Of a stretch of 21,803 nt of DNA, positions 9,610 to 19,564 are shown one piece after another (within the stretch, counting starts at the first letter, position 1; the number at the start of each line of letters is the position of its first letter). Source of the stretch: Kipferlia bialata. Lineage: Eukaryota; Fornicata. The DNA lies in NCBI GenBank assembly GCA_003568945.1, contig BDIP01000315.1:1-21803 (forward strand), written 5' to 3'. The notes under the pieces are model-generated. The model saw only the letters and a list, made by a program, of their open reading frames with translations. It did not search any database and was not told the DNA's origin. Both the position numbers and the translations under genes were made by a program.

Positions 9610-9836
9610 GCTCTAAGGCAGTCTCTGTCTCTCACTCTCAGCACTACTCCCCCAGTGTCAACTCTCTCTCTGTCTCTCTCTCTCGACTGCTCCCTCTGTA
9701 ATGCCTTGTGGTAAGGAAATGGAGTGAACAAATTGGGGGGGGGGGGGGGGGGGGGGGGAGGGGGGGGGGGGGGGGGGGGGGAGTTTTGTCCATCCTATTC
9801 TCTTGTCTTTGCTCCATTTCTCCCCCTGACTCTTAG
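9610..9836. promoter_or_regulatory. Head-to-head spacer between genes 1 and 2, with G-rich tract
   Basis: This is the space between the gene 1 start codon (9609) and the first exon I can place in gene 2 (9837). It must hold the gene 1 promoter and probably that of gene 2. It contains CT-rich sequence at 9655-9695, G runs at 9735-9758 and 9760-9781, and a pyrimidine tract with TCTTAG at 9836 serving gene 2. No TATA box or named element can be pointed out. The first coding exon of gene 2 is missing from this stretch or not recognisable. Confidence 0.45.
9735..9781 (+). repeat. Poly-G tract (24 G, A, 22 G)
   Basis: Two G runs are split by one A at 9759. On the plus strand this could fold as a G-quadruplex. 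Such tracts are also hard to sequence and assemble, so its length and the sequence next to it should be treated with care. Confidence 0.9.
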
Positions 9837-12800
9837 GATTGTGTCGAAGTACCTCCCCGCTGGTACCTATGAGTACAAGTACGTTGTGGACGGGACTTGG
9901 GTGGCCAGGGAAGACAAGCCTAGGGAGACTGAGTCCGGCTTCGGCAACAACACTGTCACCGTCAAGCCCTACAAGGTCAGGCCGATGTGCCATCACAAGA
10001 TGGCCTGTTACAGCAAGAACTGCCCATTCAGACACCCACCTGGCTGGAACCCCCAGAGGCCCAAGGCCCAGACCCCCAAGGTGGAGGGGGGAGGTGGTAC
10101 CAAGGGCAAGAGGAGAGGGGGCGCCAGCACTCAATCCAAGCCCAACAGGAAGGCCGGCCCCACTCCCACCTCTGACTCTGGCCGCAAGGGAAGGGGCAGG
10201 GGCAAGAACCAGAGGAGGCCGAAGCACCGTGATACCAGACAGAACCTGAATCGCACCACTCCCACCTGCTCTGCCCCTGTCACCCCCTCCGCTACTCCCT
10301 CTGCCACCCCATGTGCTAGTCCCTCTGCCAGCCGGACCCACACCCCCTCCACATCAACCCCCTCCACATCGAGGGCAGGGAGGGGGACACCGAGGAGCCG
10401 GAGGGGAGAGAGAGGAGAGGGCAGTGGGAAGGTGTCCTCTAGGGGGGCTGGCACCCGCCTGGTCATCCCAGAGAGCCTCTGGTCCTACAAGCCCCCCATG
10501 CACAACGGGAAGGCGGTGGAGAGGAGTAAGGTCCCCCCCTGTCGCAGCGAGCTCCACTGCAAGGACCCCAACTGCCCCTACACCCACCCGGATGATGGCC
10601 AGGACGCTGTGGAGGTACCCCCGGAGGTGCATGACCTGGGGCTGGACGAGACAGACACACGCAGCGTCATCCGGTACGCTATATATATATATATATTACT
10701 ATATTCACCTAGTCTCCAGATCGTCAGTATTGTCTGCATTGTCTGCATTGTCTGCATTGTCTGCATTGTCTGTATGCTCCCCTCAGGAACCTCCGCACTG
10801 TGGAGGGGGTGTGCAAGGTCAGCATGAAGGTGGAGGTGATAGTCTCTGTGGACGGGGTGGAGAAGCGCAATGGGATACGGTTCCTGAACTACACCGAGGA
10901 CCTTGCCCAGGCCGTGGCCGACCAGGTCGAGTACGAGTTCCCCGAGCTGGAGAGCCTCGAGATCATCTCCCAGGCGTCGAGGCGACTGATCAACGCCTAC
11001 GTGTCCCCTCTTGAGTTCCCCCTGATCCACGACAGGGTCTTCTCCCTCGCCGAGGCCAACAAGGTGGCCCGACTCGACTGCAACGTGGAGCTCAAGTCCT
11101 TCCGCTTCAGCCTCTTTGTGAGGCCACGTGTCACCCGGTCCGAGGGAGTGTACCTCCTCTACAAGGGTGCCACGAACATGACCGCCCTGGTCAAAGGGGC
11201 CAGGGCTGCCGTGTCTGATTTCCCAGGTCTGCATGCAGAGCGGGTGGAGGTTAGCCCTGTCCACGACGCTGGCACCTCTGTGTGCAGGGCCTACAAGGTG
11301 CTGCGGGTGTCGGAGAGGGACGACATGCTCCACCCCCTGGTGGAGGCCGGGGAGATCGCAACTGCAGATGGGTCCACATCCTTTGCTGTAGTGGCCGAGA
11401 GACGCCCTGTGTTCTTTTCGTCCCTCGTCACTATCCCAGATGTAGCGACGGCAGAGGAGAGAGTGCGTGCCTACATACAGGACGCCCTGCCCCCCTGGGA
11501 GGTGTTCCAGAGTAGAGAGATGGTTCAGGGGGTGGGATTCGATACCACGGGTCAGTATGGGTTTGCCTATGTATCTCTGCAGGTGGTCAGGGATATTCTG
11601 CACTCCAGGGACAGAGAGGGAGACATGGATCTGGTTCAGAAGCACGGGATAGTGTTTGACAAGTTCGTGTCCTCTCACACCGTCCTCTCCGGCATCAAGC
11701 CGGAGCTTGTCCCTGGGATGGGAGGGGAGGGGGGTGTCAGGAACCTGGACCAGGTCTGCCACTCCATCAAGACCCAGTTGCGGAGGCAGCACTACCATGA
11801 CCTGTACGGGGTTGTGTATGACGGGGAGCGCTTCATAGCCCATGCCAGCCAGGTGAAGAGGTGTGACAAGGCCTCTCTCAACACCAGTCAGGCGCACACT
11901 CGCTCCTCGCCCTTCAGACTGAGGTGGAATGACGGGGAGGTGAGGTTCAAGGTCAAGGAGACGCCCCTGGTTGTGCCGGCCCCTAAGAAGAAGACATCAG
12001 GTATTGAGATACTCTATGTATTTGTGTTGTATACTATTCCTTGCCCCATTCTGGTTCTATTTTGTTATCTCCCCCCTGACGCCAGCCACTGAGAGAGGGT
12101 GCACCACGCCCCAGAAGAAGGTCCTCTCCCTGGGGCCCATCGAGGACGTCACATCCTCTGGGGAGGTCATCAGCCACCTGAAGGAGGAGAGGGTGGTGGT
12201 GCTGACACTTGGGGAAGGTGGGATGAATATCAGTATATCATGTATCGATACAGTGTCTCTCTCACGATTCTCACTTCAGGTGATTGTGAGTCATTGACGA
12301 CTCTCAGGACGGACATGAGTGGTCAATACCCTCTGCCAGTGGCATGGGTGCACTGCTCCGCTCTCTCCCCGTCTCTGGCCCATAGTGCCCCTATGCAGAC
12401 ACACACCCAGAGACTGGGTTCCTCGTCCCCCACCCCTATAGGACTGACTACCAAGTCAGCTCCTGTGGGGAGGACGCCTCTAGAGAAGGAGCATGAGCTT
12501 CTGGGCGGTGATGTGGAGCTCACTAGTGTGTCTTGCCTGCTGGGGCAGGCCCAGCGGGACCCTCAGCTCTCTACCTATGGGGTGGTAGTGGTGGAGGTGT
12601 CCAGCAAGTCTCTGTACACCGATATGGTATTGGCTGTACTCAGAGATACCCTCGGCAGGAGAGAGGACCTCCAGGTCCTGACTGTGTGCTCTGGAGTAGA
12701 GCCCAGGCCTCTTCTGGAGTTCTTCGCAGGGTACGTGGGCACCACTCCCCCCAGGGCCGTCTCTCTCTCCCTCTCCGGGTTGGATAGCACCGCACCCCGG

Positions 12801-15800
12801 GAGAGCAGTCCCTCAGTGTCGGACAGACAGACAGACAGACCGACCACAGAGACACCGGCACCACGTCTCTCTGAGTCTGTCCTCTTAATGAGTCAGATGG
12901 GGGTGGACCCTCTGTCCCTCCCCATTCCCTGCCTTTCCACATCCAGCGTGCGTCTCTCTAGTACTGTGTCAATGCTCAAGTCCCGCGGCTGCCTCTCCGA
13001 CAGTGGCATCACCCCCACAGGTTCCGTCGTACTAGAATCCTCCCTCTCCGTACCGATGGCCCAGCTGGTCTCTCTAGTGGAGCCCCATGGGGAGAAGGTA
13101 CTCGCCTGTGAGATCGGTGCCATCGTGTGCCACCGCGGATCAATCTTCAAGAAGAGGGAGAGGCAGGTTCCGTCCAGGATAGAGTCCACGCTGTCCAGTG
13201 ACCTCTTCTACCACTGCCAGGTATAGGGAGATGTCATCATTCATTCAAGCCCAATGTCTAGTATCTCACACCAGGTGTACCGAGAGTGGTTCTCCACTGG
13301 AACAGTCCATGACAACAAGTGTGACGTGTGTGGCACAGAGGTATCCGACGCAGAGATGGAGACATACCTGGGGTGTGATACATGCAGGCAGCAGTTTGCC
13401 CAGATCTTTGGTCCCGACAAGCCCGTCCTGGACCACGATGCCCTCTGTGATGTCAGCCACGCTGTCCTCCGTGCTCTTTGTGCCTGTGATACTGCTGGAC
13501 TGGGATCAGAGGCCGCGACACCACTCAATGTCGCCCACAATCTAGAGAGCATGTGTGTCTCGAGCGAGTCTGACTTCTCCAGTGACCAGGCAGAGTTACT
13601 GGGCCGGGCCCTAGCCCAGGTGTATGGCAACCAGATCTACCAGAGAATGAGGGCCTCGAAACACGAAACGAGAGCCCATGGTGTCTCTGGAAAGTGCCAA
13701 CCTGCACTGATATCCACCGATTCCGAGCTGTTCCACAGTGGAGAGACAGACTCCCTCTTTGTCTCTCTGTCTCAGAGCCAAGTGAGACCTAAGAAGGCTA
13801 AAGGTAGGCCTGACACTAGGATGAAGAACGTGGTGGATCTCTGCCACCCTCTAGAGCTCTCCTGGCTACCCGATCAGGTTCAGGATTCCATTAGGCAGAA
13901 TATGTGGACGACTGAGGCGTGCTTGGTGCAGGAGAACATCGGTTTCGCAGCAGTCCGAAGCCTCCAGGACGACCTTAACTGGTGCAGGGAGGTGGCAGAT
14001 CTTGCTGTGCTCTCATACAACCTGGAGGCCAGCACCCTCACTGTGTATGCCCCTGCCAAGCATGCTGCCAAGGTCAAGGCCTTTGCAGTCAGGGGCATTG
14101 CTGAGTCCTTTGAGATATACAGGGACTACCAGGACAGCGTGCCCCTAGGGGGTCGGTCCAGGGTCATTCTCTACAGGGGTGGCCAGGTGAAGATGGTGTC
14201 TGAGAGAGAGGACCCCTGCAATGTGCTGTACGCCGACATACCTGCGCACATTCACACCAACCACCACCTCAAGCAGTGGGTCATACAGGCCCACGGGATC
14301 AAGAGGGACAGGATCAACTGGGTGTCATTCCTGGACGGCATAGTCAACTACAAGTCCGAGGCTGATGCCTCCAGGGCCAGACAGGACCTGCTGACACAAG
14401 GGATTGTGTCGGATGAGCAGCGACTTGGAGCCACTGTCCACGTCCAGGCACACTCTCTGCTGAGTCTGAAGGCGGCACTGAAGGCAGATGGGGTGTCTGT
14501 CGTCGAGATTAAGGACGCCTCACCCGACTCCCGTTCCCTCATTATGCAGAGCATGCCAGTGTCTCTGACCGAGGAGGATGTGCTCAGTATGTGTGGGGAT
14601 AGTACACCCACTGGTATAGACATATCAGCTACTCCAGAGGACACTTCATCCATCTCCCTCTCCTTCGCTTCTCCTGCAGAGTGTTCTGCCGTTCGTGCGG
14701 GTCTGACAACCTCAGCCCCCCCCGCTCTAGCCGACGCACTCAGGGACTCTGGGCAGGTGCTATCCACCTACAGTGTCGTCTTCCCTTCTCCCCTTGAGGC
14801 TGACGCCTTTACCCAGTCCCCCGTGCCCCCCCTATCCATGTACTTATCAGACTGTCACGGGTACAGCAGAGTGTATGTGAGGCGGGCCAAGTACTTCCCG
14901 ATGCAGGCTCTCTCCGAGACCCTCTTCAAGAAGTATGCCTCAGGTGGGCTGGAGGATGTGCGTGTAGAGGAGTGTGGGTCTGGGAGTGGAAGTGGCAAGC
15001 ACGCAAGTGAGACGAAGATGGTCACCTTCACCGGTCTCCCTAGTGTGTGTGGAGATGCTGCAAGAGAGCTCACTGCCCTGACCTCCCCTCTAGTCTATAA
15101 GGTCCACTCGAGACGGCACCAGATTATGTTTGAGGAGCTAGGGGTGGAAGGAGAGGGACAGCTGTCTGAGTGGTGCAAGGACTCTGCAGGCGGGAGTGGG
15201 TGTGGCCTGGGGACAGACACTGTCTACACCAACCACAACACGCTCAAGACGGTCAACTTCTATGGGCCCAGGGAGGCCTTTGATGAAGTTGTGACCGAGA
15301 TCAGAGGCTACTTCCAGGAGCACTTCATGCCTCGGTTCGACAGTATCGACCTCGGGGCTGATGCTGTTGAGCTGTTCAAGGCTAATGGAAGCGGAGACTC
15401 TCTCATCCGCGGTATCAACGAGGGACAGCTGTCACGGTATGGGCGTCTGGAGTACCAAGATGGCGAGAAGGCTCTTCTGATCTATATGTACCCCCTCGAT
15501 GAGTGTGAGAAGCTCCACACCCTTGCTGTTAGCACTGGGACCCTTGTTGAGACATCCAGCACTCAGGAGCCCTCCTGGGAGGTGCTACAGGCGGAGAAGC
15601 GCGTTGTCCGCGAGACCATACTCAGCTTCCTCGAGGGCGCAGGGCACACTGAGTGTGACCGCACTTGTGTGTACTGCCAGGGAGAGGCCGACGAGGTTCT
15701 CACCATCTGTGGCCACGCCTACTGCAAGAGCTGCATGTCGTGGGAGTGGGAGCAGAAGGTGGAGGAGAGAGGGGGGCCAGTCACGTGTGCCAAGTGCAAT

Positions 15801-18800
15801 GAGATGGTATTCATCAAGCACCTGAAGGGCTGCTTCTCTCCCACAGAGTACAAGGACTTGTGTGTCAAACTCGCCAACAACTACCTGGCCGACCACCCGA
15901 AGGACCCCCTGGGTATGTGTGTAACAGAGGAGTGTTGCAACGTGCTTGTCAAGGCCGACGGGTACCAGACCTGCCCCCTGTGCAGACACGGTGTGTGCGT
16001 GGCCTGTGGGGCTATGGACGCAGAGAGCCACCTGGGTGTGACCTGTGAGGAGTACATGTCCCAGCAGCTGAGGCACGGCAGCCTGCACCACCTGGGCGCT
16101 GTGCCTCCCACCCCGCTGAGAGAGGATATCTCGCGGTACCTGGCAGGAGAGAGCACCCAGACCAGGACGAAGGGAACCACACTGTTCCTGACATCGAGGG
16201 TGGACCTGCTTCCAGAGGGCTGCCCCAGTCTGTGCCAGGAGACCGAGGGGTTTGCATACCTCAGGTATGTATGATATTAGTGGGCTGGAGTACTGATGAG
16301 ACAGGTCTATAGGGGCATATATATATATATGAAATCACTTATATAGCCTCTTCTCACCCCAGTGCCTCTATGACCGGAGATGACCTCAGAGAGGCTGTGT
16401 CTAGGAGTGAGCTCAATGCCCTGGTCTTCTTTGGATTGAAGGAGCAGCTTGTCAGGGGAATACTACACGATGTAGTGGGTGGGGTGTTGAGTGGCTGTGT
16501 GGAGGGATTGAATGGAAGGGAGGCCTTGAAGACGCTCTGTGTAGAGATGCATCAGCAGAAGGCCCTACCCTATAAGGTGCACTATTAGTAATGTGAAGTA
16601 GTACTGACAGTGCATGGTTACCTAGAAATCCTTATCGGCCACTCTCATCCCCAGAAGCACCTACCCCTGTGTCACCTGGTTAGGGGTGCTATCAGGGAGG
16701 TCACTGCCAGATACGAGATGATGGACTCCAAGGAGGGCATGGACCTCATCAGGAGGTACAGGGAGTAGTAGGGTATAGTTATGTATACAACCCACACTCA
16801 CCCCAGCGTCTACCGCAAGGACAGACTCTCCGACCGGTACACGAGCACTGGTGTGAAGCTGGGCAAGGGGTGCTATGGGATGGTCAGACAGGTGGGTGGG
16901 GGGCATCGCGCTGTGGGTGTTGGAGGCACCAGTGTGTTTGACAATGTTCTCTGACAGATTACTACACTTGGTCCAAGTCCACTTCTTACTATCAGTTCAA
17001 GAGGAACAGTGACGGTAGGCTCTTTGCCGTCAAGGTCATCATGGACCTCAAGTACAGGTGTCAGGTGGGTGGGACGAAGAGTGATCGAGTAACTAATATT
17101 CACGGGAGGCTAAAGACTCCATTCATTGTCAGTCTTCTCCCTGCGAGCCGCCAAGTCTCTCTAACTCTCTCTCTAACGATACAGTCCCCAGAGTTTGCCG
17201 CGCACCAGGTTGCTGAGACCCAGGCACTGAAGCTGCTGCAGAGACAGGAGGGATACCAGGGAGGATGCACATGGTGGGTGTGACGGCATATGACCCACTT
17301 CTCTAGTATGCCTCTGTATCCCTGTCCTTTTCTGACTATGTAGGCTGGAGGAAGCCTTCCTGGATGATTCCCCTGATAAGGATGTGACGAAGAGCATGGC
17401 GGATCAGAACGAGGTGGGATCTGTACTTCATTCAGTTGTTGTGTCTGCCACCATACATGCTGCGATGCACCCTCCCTCACCCCTAGCGGCTTGTGCTTGT
17501 CTTTGAGCTGGTTGATGGCTGTGAACTGGAAGAAGTGATGGCTGCTAGAAAGCTGGCTGGTGTCACTAGTAGCACGCCTCCTGCCATGAGCCACCATGAT
17601 GTTATCGATGCGGCAGAGGCAACCAAGGGGAGCTGCCGTGGAAAGACACGGCTGATGAGCATCCCCATCGCATTCGTCATGTCTCACATGCTGCAGGTGC
17701 GTGTGTGTGTCACTCCTGTCTAGCACTCCCCTGGTGTTCACTTCGCCCTGTCTCCACTCTCACCCCCAGGTGCTGTCTGCCATGCACTCTCTGCAGCAGT
17801 CCAACATCATCCACAGGGACATCAAGGGCGCCAACATCATGGTGGGGAGGGATGGGAAGGTCAAGCTCATCGACGTCGGTCTCTGCAAGATGCTGGACCT
17901 CGGGCAGGTATGTCTATGTGTGGTGATATGCACATGGTTACTGATGCTTCTTCACACATATACCTGCCCTTGCTACTTCCATCCCTTACCTCTAGTCCAC
18001 TGTGCTTGGTCAGACCGAGATTGGGACACCCAACATCAGGGCACCAGAGGTGAGTGTGTGTGTGGAGGTGACAGAGTGAGATAGGGTGTGCGCCTTGAGA
18101 CTTCGATATAAGGAGTGGCATGCTCTGATCCCTCCAGCTACTAACCAACAGATGAGAAGCGGGTCCCATGGAGTGGCAGCTGATGTCTACTCTGCTGGAG
18201 TGCTGTTCTACAAGGTGGGGTCGATCTCATCGACTGCTGATTATTATGGTATCATTTCTGGCGATTCGGTACCTGGAATTGTTCTAGTATTACTCTCTAT
18301 CATCTATATCGTGTCATGAAGGTATACATTTAGATTTTTCAGCGACATTGTCACTAGCTGACATATCGACTGCCGACAGTCATAGCTGACCCTCTTACCT
18401 CAGTACATATGTGGCCTACACCCCTACCAGGGAGATAGCAACACAGTGGCTGGCCTCGGGTAAGTGATTGTATAATCTAGGATTGACGTGTATTCATTGA
18501 GCAGTGCGTTCACAAAATACCTATGTCGCCCTAGACCCCCCTCCTCACCCACCCCAGCCACAACCAGGACCAGCAGAACATCACTCGCCTTACCCTGGAG
18601 GAAACAGGTTGGTGTATTCGCGTAGATTGTCGCTCGCTGTGGAAGTGTTGTTTACCCACGCACTACTGTCGGTACCACTGAGTACGTCGTATATCCTTAC
18701 CCCCAGAGGGTGTGTCTGGACTGTCTGGTCTTGTGCACCTGATGCTGTCCTTCGCAGAGGAGGAGAGGCCCTCAGCCGATACCTGCCACGACATCCTGAC

Positions 18801-19249
18801 TGGTATCATAGCCATCAATGGCCCTGTCAGAGAGTGGGACCAGGGTAGAAGGGAGGCTGTGGCCAAGCTGACATCAGCCATTGGGACCATAGCTGAGGTG
18901 GGTGTCACTCTTTGTGCAAATATTCCTAATGCATCACCCGAACCTCTACATATGCACGCACTGACCCTCTAGGCCCAGTTGGAGAGGCACGCTGCCCTCA
19001 CCGAGGCCCTCCAGGACGGACAGGGAGACGAGGTACTGAAGCATTCTTCAGCTAGATATACACCTCTGTAACCCACTGTGCTATTCCGCTTGGTATTCCC
19101 ACTGCTATCAGGTTCCATCCTATTACACATACCGTTCTAACCATCAGGATAAGCTGGAGGCCGACCTCAAGAGCAACATACAGGCTATCGAGGCCCAGAG
19201 AGAGATATCCCAGGTGGTCAGTGAGTGCCAGATCAACTTGGCCCATTAG
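9837..19249 (+). CDS. Gene 2: CBM48 - two CCCH fingers - RING1/IBR - protein kinase fusion protein (5' end incomplete)
   Basis: Exons: 9837-10673, 10787-12000, 12086-12217, 12280-13220, 13275-16264, 16363-16576, 16655-16755, 16807-16891, 16996-17064, 17185-17273, 17344-17413, 17487-17696, 17770-17907, 17996-18049, 18152-18214, 18404-18459, 18558-18607, 18707-18897, 18973-19032, 19148-19249. All introns are GT-AG, and the 20 exons join into one frame of 2,554 codons ending in TAG at 19247-19249, so the parts belong to one gene. Residue numbers here count from 9838. In order: end of a glycogen-binding CBM48 (1-45), CCCH fingers (51-66, 235-250), a long uncharacterised region, a CxxC pair motif (1057-1078), RING1 (from 1839), IBR (1923-1965), a kinase (about 2155-2510) and a helical tail. 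It is probably a ubiquitin-pathway and phosphorylation signalling protein with RNA and sugar-polymer contacts. The 5' exon is missing. Whether the message is made whole needs transcript data. Confidence 0.87.
9838..9975 (+). other. CBM48 / AMPK-beta-type glycogen-binding module, C-terminal part
   Basis: LPAGTYEYKYVVDGTW and GFGNNTVTV match the second half of the AMPK-beta carbohydrate-binding module. The Lys (EYKY), Trp (DGTW) and Asn (GNN) positions that contact glucose units in that family are present. The first strands and the other sugar-binding Trp should lie in an upstream exon that I cannot find. Binding to glycogen or a similar polymer is inferred from the family. Confidence 0.8.
9988..10035 (+). 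other. CCCH zinc finger 1 (Nab2/ZC3H14-like spacing)
   Basis: CHHKMACYSKNCPFRH gives Cys-x5-Cys-x4-Cys-x3-His (residues 51, 57, 62, 66). This spacing occurs in RNA-binding CCCH fingers of the Nab2/ZC3H14 type. It follows the CBM48 directly. Confidence 0.75.
10540..10587 (+). other. CCCH zinc finger 2
   Basis: CRSELHCKDPNCPYTH gives the same Cys-x5-Cys-x4-Cys-x3-His spacing (residues 235-250). It is separated from finger 1 by a Gly/Arg/Ser/Thr/Pro-rich basic linker that looks disordered. Two fingers of one type suggest binding to RNA, perhaps adenine-rich, but this is inferred from the family. Confidence 0.75.
10733..10772 (+). repeat. 9-base tandem repeat in gene 2 intron 1
   Basis: About five copies of GTCTGCATT lie between an (AT)n run and the CCCCTCAG acceptor at 10786. 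The pyrimidine content may help the acceptor. The copy number is likely to vary between strains. Confidence 0.8.
10787..13220 (+). other. Gene 2 middle region (exons 2-4), function unknown
   Basis: About 760 residues. Exon 10787-12000 reads as mixed alpha/beta globular sequence (VEVIVSVDGVEKRNGI; DRVFSLAEANKVARLD) with no motif that I recognise, and ends in a basic PKKK. Exon 12280-13220 alternates Ser/Thr/Pro-rich stretches with ordered parts (YGVVVVEVSSKSLYTDMVL). GC-rich codon use is the same as in the RING and kinase parts, with no sign of foreign origin. Confidence 0.6.
13320..13385 (+). other. CxxC-CxxC zinc-ribbon-like motif
   Basis: CDVCGTEV, then fifteen residues after its second Cys, CDTC (residues 1057, 1060, 1075, 1078). 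The spacing would allow one zinc ion. It starts the 2,990-bp exon that ends with RING1-IBR. The region between, about 760 residues, contains repeated small alpha/beta-looking segments. These recall the stretch before the RBR of plant DEAH11/12-type proteins, but I cannot prove that. Confidence 0.5.
15666..16046 (+). other. RING1 and IBR domains of an RBR-type ubiquitin ligase
   Basis: RING1 has CVYC, then CGHAYCKSC, then CAKC, the C3HC4 pattern (from residue 1839). About 40 residues later the IBR has CVTEEC, CPLC, CVAC, then His and Cys in LGVTCEEY (residues 1923-1965). In RBR ligases RING1 holds the E2 enzyme and a third domain, RING2, carries the catalytic Cys. I find no RING2 after the IBR: only CPSLC remains before the kinase exons. 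The domain may therefore work as a plain RING or only bind E2. Confidence 0.82.
16807..18897 (+). other. Protein kinase domain, split over 12 exons
   Basis: Key residues, in order: P-loop GKGCYGMV (from residue 2163), Lys 2184 in FAVKV, the probable helix C Glu 2205, HRDIKGAN (Asp 2334, Asn 2339), DVG in place of DFG (Asp 2352), GTPNIRAPE and DVYSAGV. All residues needed for phosphate transfer are present, so it is probably active. The HRDIKGAN form is common in STE/MAP3K-like and TKL-like kinases. An insert of about 45 residues lies between the hinge (LVLVFELVDG) and the catalytic loop. Confidence 0.88.
18973..19249 (+). other. C-terminal helical tail of gene 2
   Basis: The last two exons code LERHAALTEALQDG and KLEADLKSNIQAIEAQRE, a charged heptad-like sequence likely to form a coiled coil, ending INLAH and TAG. 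It may serve for dimer formation or to hold partners. Confidence 0.65.
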
Positions 19250-19552
19250 TGCCTTGTAAGTGCCATGTACCCTAACCCCAACTCGTTGAACAGCCGGGTC
19301 TGAATGTCTGGGAAGGGTTCTCTTTGTTACGTGGTTCCTCCAATAGGAATCACAGGCATCATAAACGTCATACTGTAGGACCAACGTGTATAGTGAAGCT
19401 CTATTGAATTTGTATCGAAGTGTAACGAATGATATTATATATATTATATGAACCATGTACTAGCACAGTACACTATAAAGGGGAATGGGAGCCACTGCCG
19501 ATCACCACTCACATTGACATCACATTGACATCACATTGACATCACATTGACA
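19250..19552. other. Tail-to-tail spacer between genes 2 and 3
   Basis: The 300 bases between the two stop codons should contain both 3' untranslated regions. The sequence is moderately AT-rich, with an (AT)n patch near 19435-19450. I see no clear AATAAA on either strand at a convincing distance, and no gene. Confidence 0.6.
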
Positions 19553-19564
19553 TCACATTGACAT
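19511..19564. repeat. 11-base tandem repeat overlapping the gene 3 stop codon
   Basis: Nearly five perfect copies of ACATTGACATC. On the minus strand the first unit supplies the last codons ATG TCA ATG and the TGA stop of gene 3. The rest are in its 3' untranslated region, so changes in copy number would not alter the protein. Confidence 0.88.

Noticed and set aside
9701-9710. ATG CCT TGT G followed by GTAAGG as the first exon of gene 2
   Set aside because: It is a strong donor, but the phase is wrong. Joining it to 9837 gives a frame that stops near 10249 and loses the CBM48 and zinc finger residues.
9724-9836. Poly-Gly open frame as the N-terminus of gene 2
   Set aside because: It needs a GTG start. 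The stretch after the G run has the pyrimidine tract and TCTTAG of an intron end, so the run is better read as intron or spacer.
10578-11897. A 439-codon open frame on the minus strand inside gene 2
   Set aside because: It is antisense to an exon with clear frame continuity and lacks motifs; GC-rich coding DNA often gives such shadows.
16742-16773. Stop codon after RRYRE, which would end the ligase part before the kinase
   Set aside because: A donor (AG|GTACAG at 16756) lies just before it, and joining to 16807 keeps the frame into the kinase P-loop. Transcript data would confirm this.
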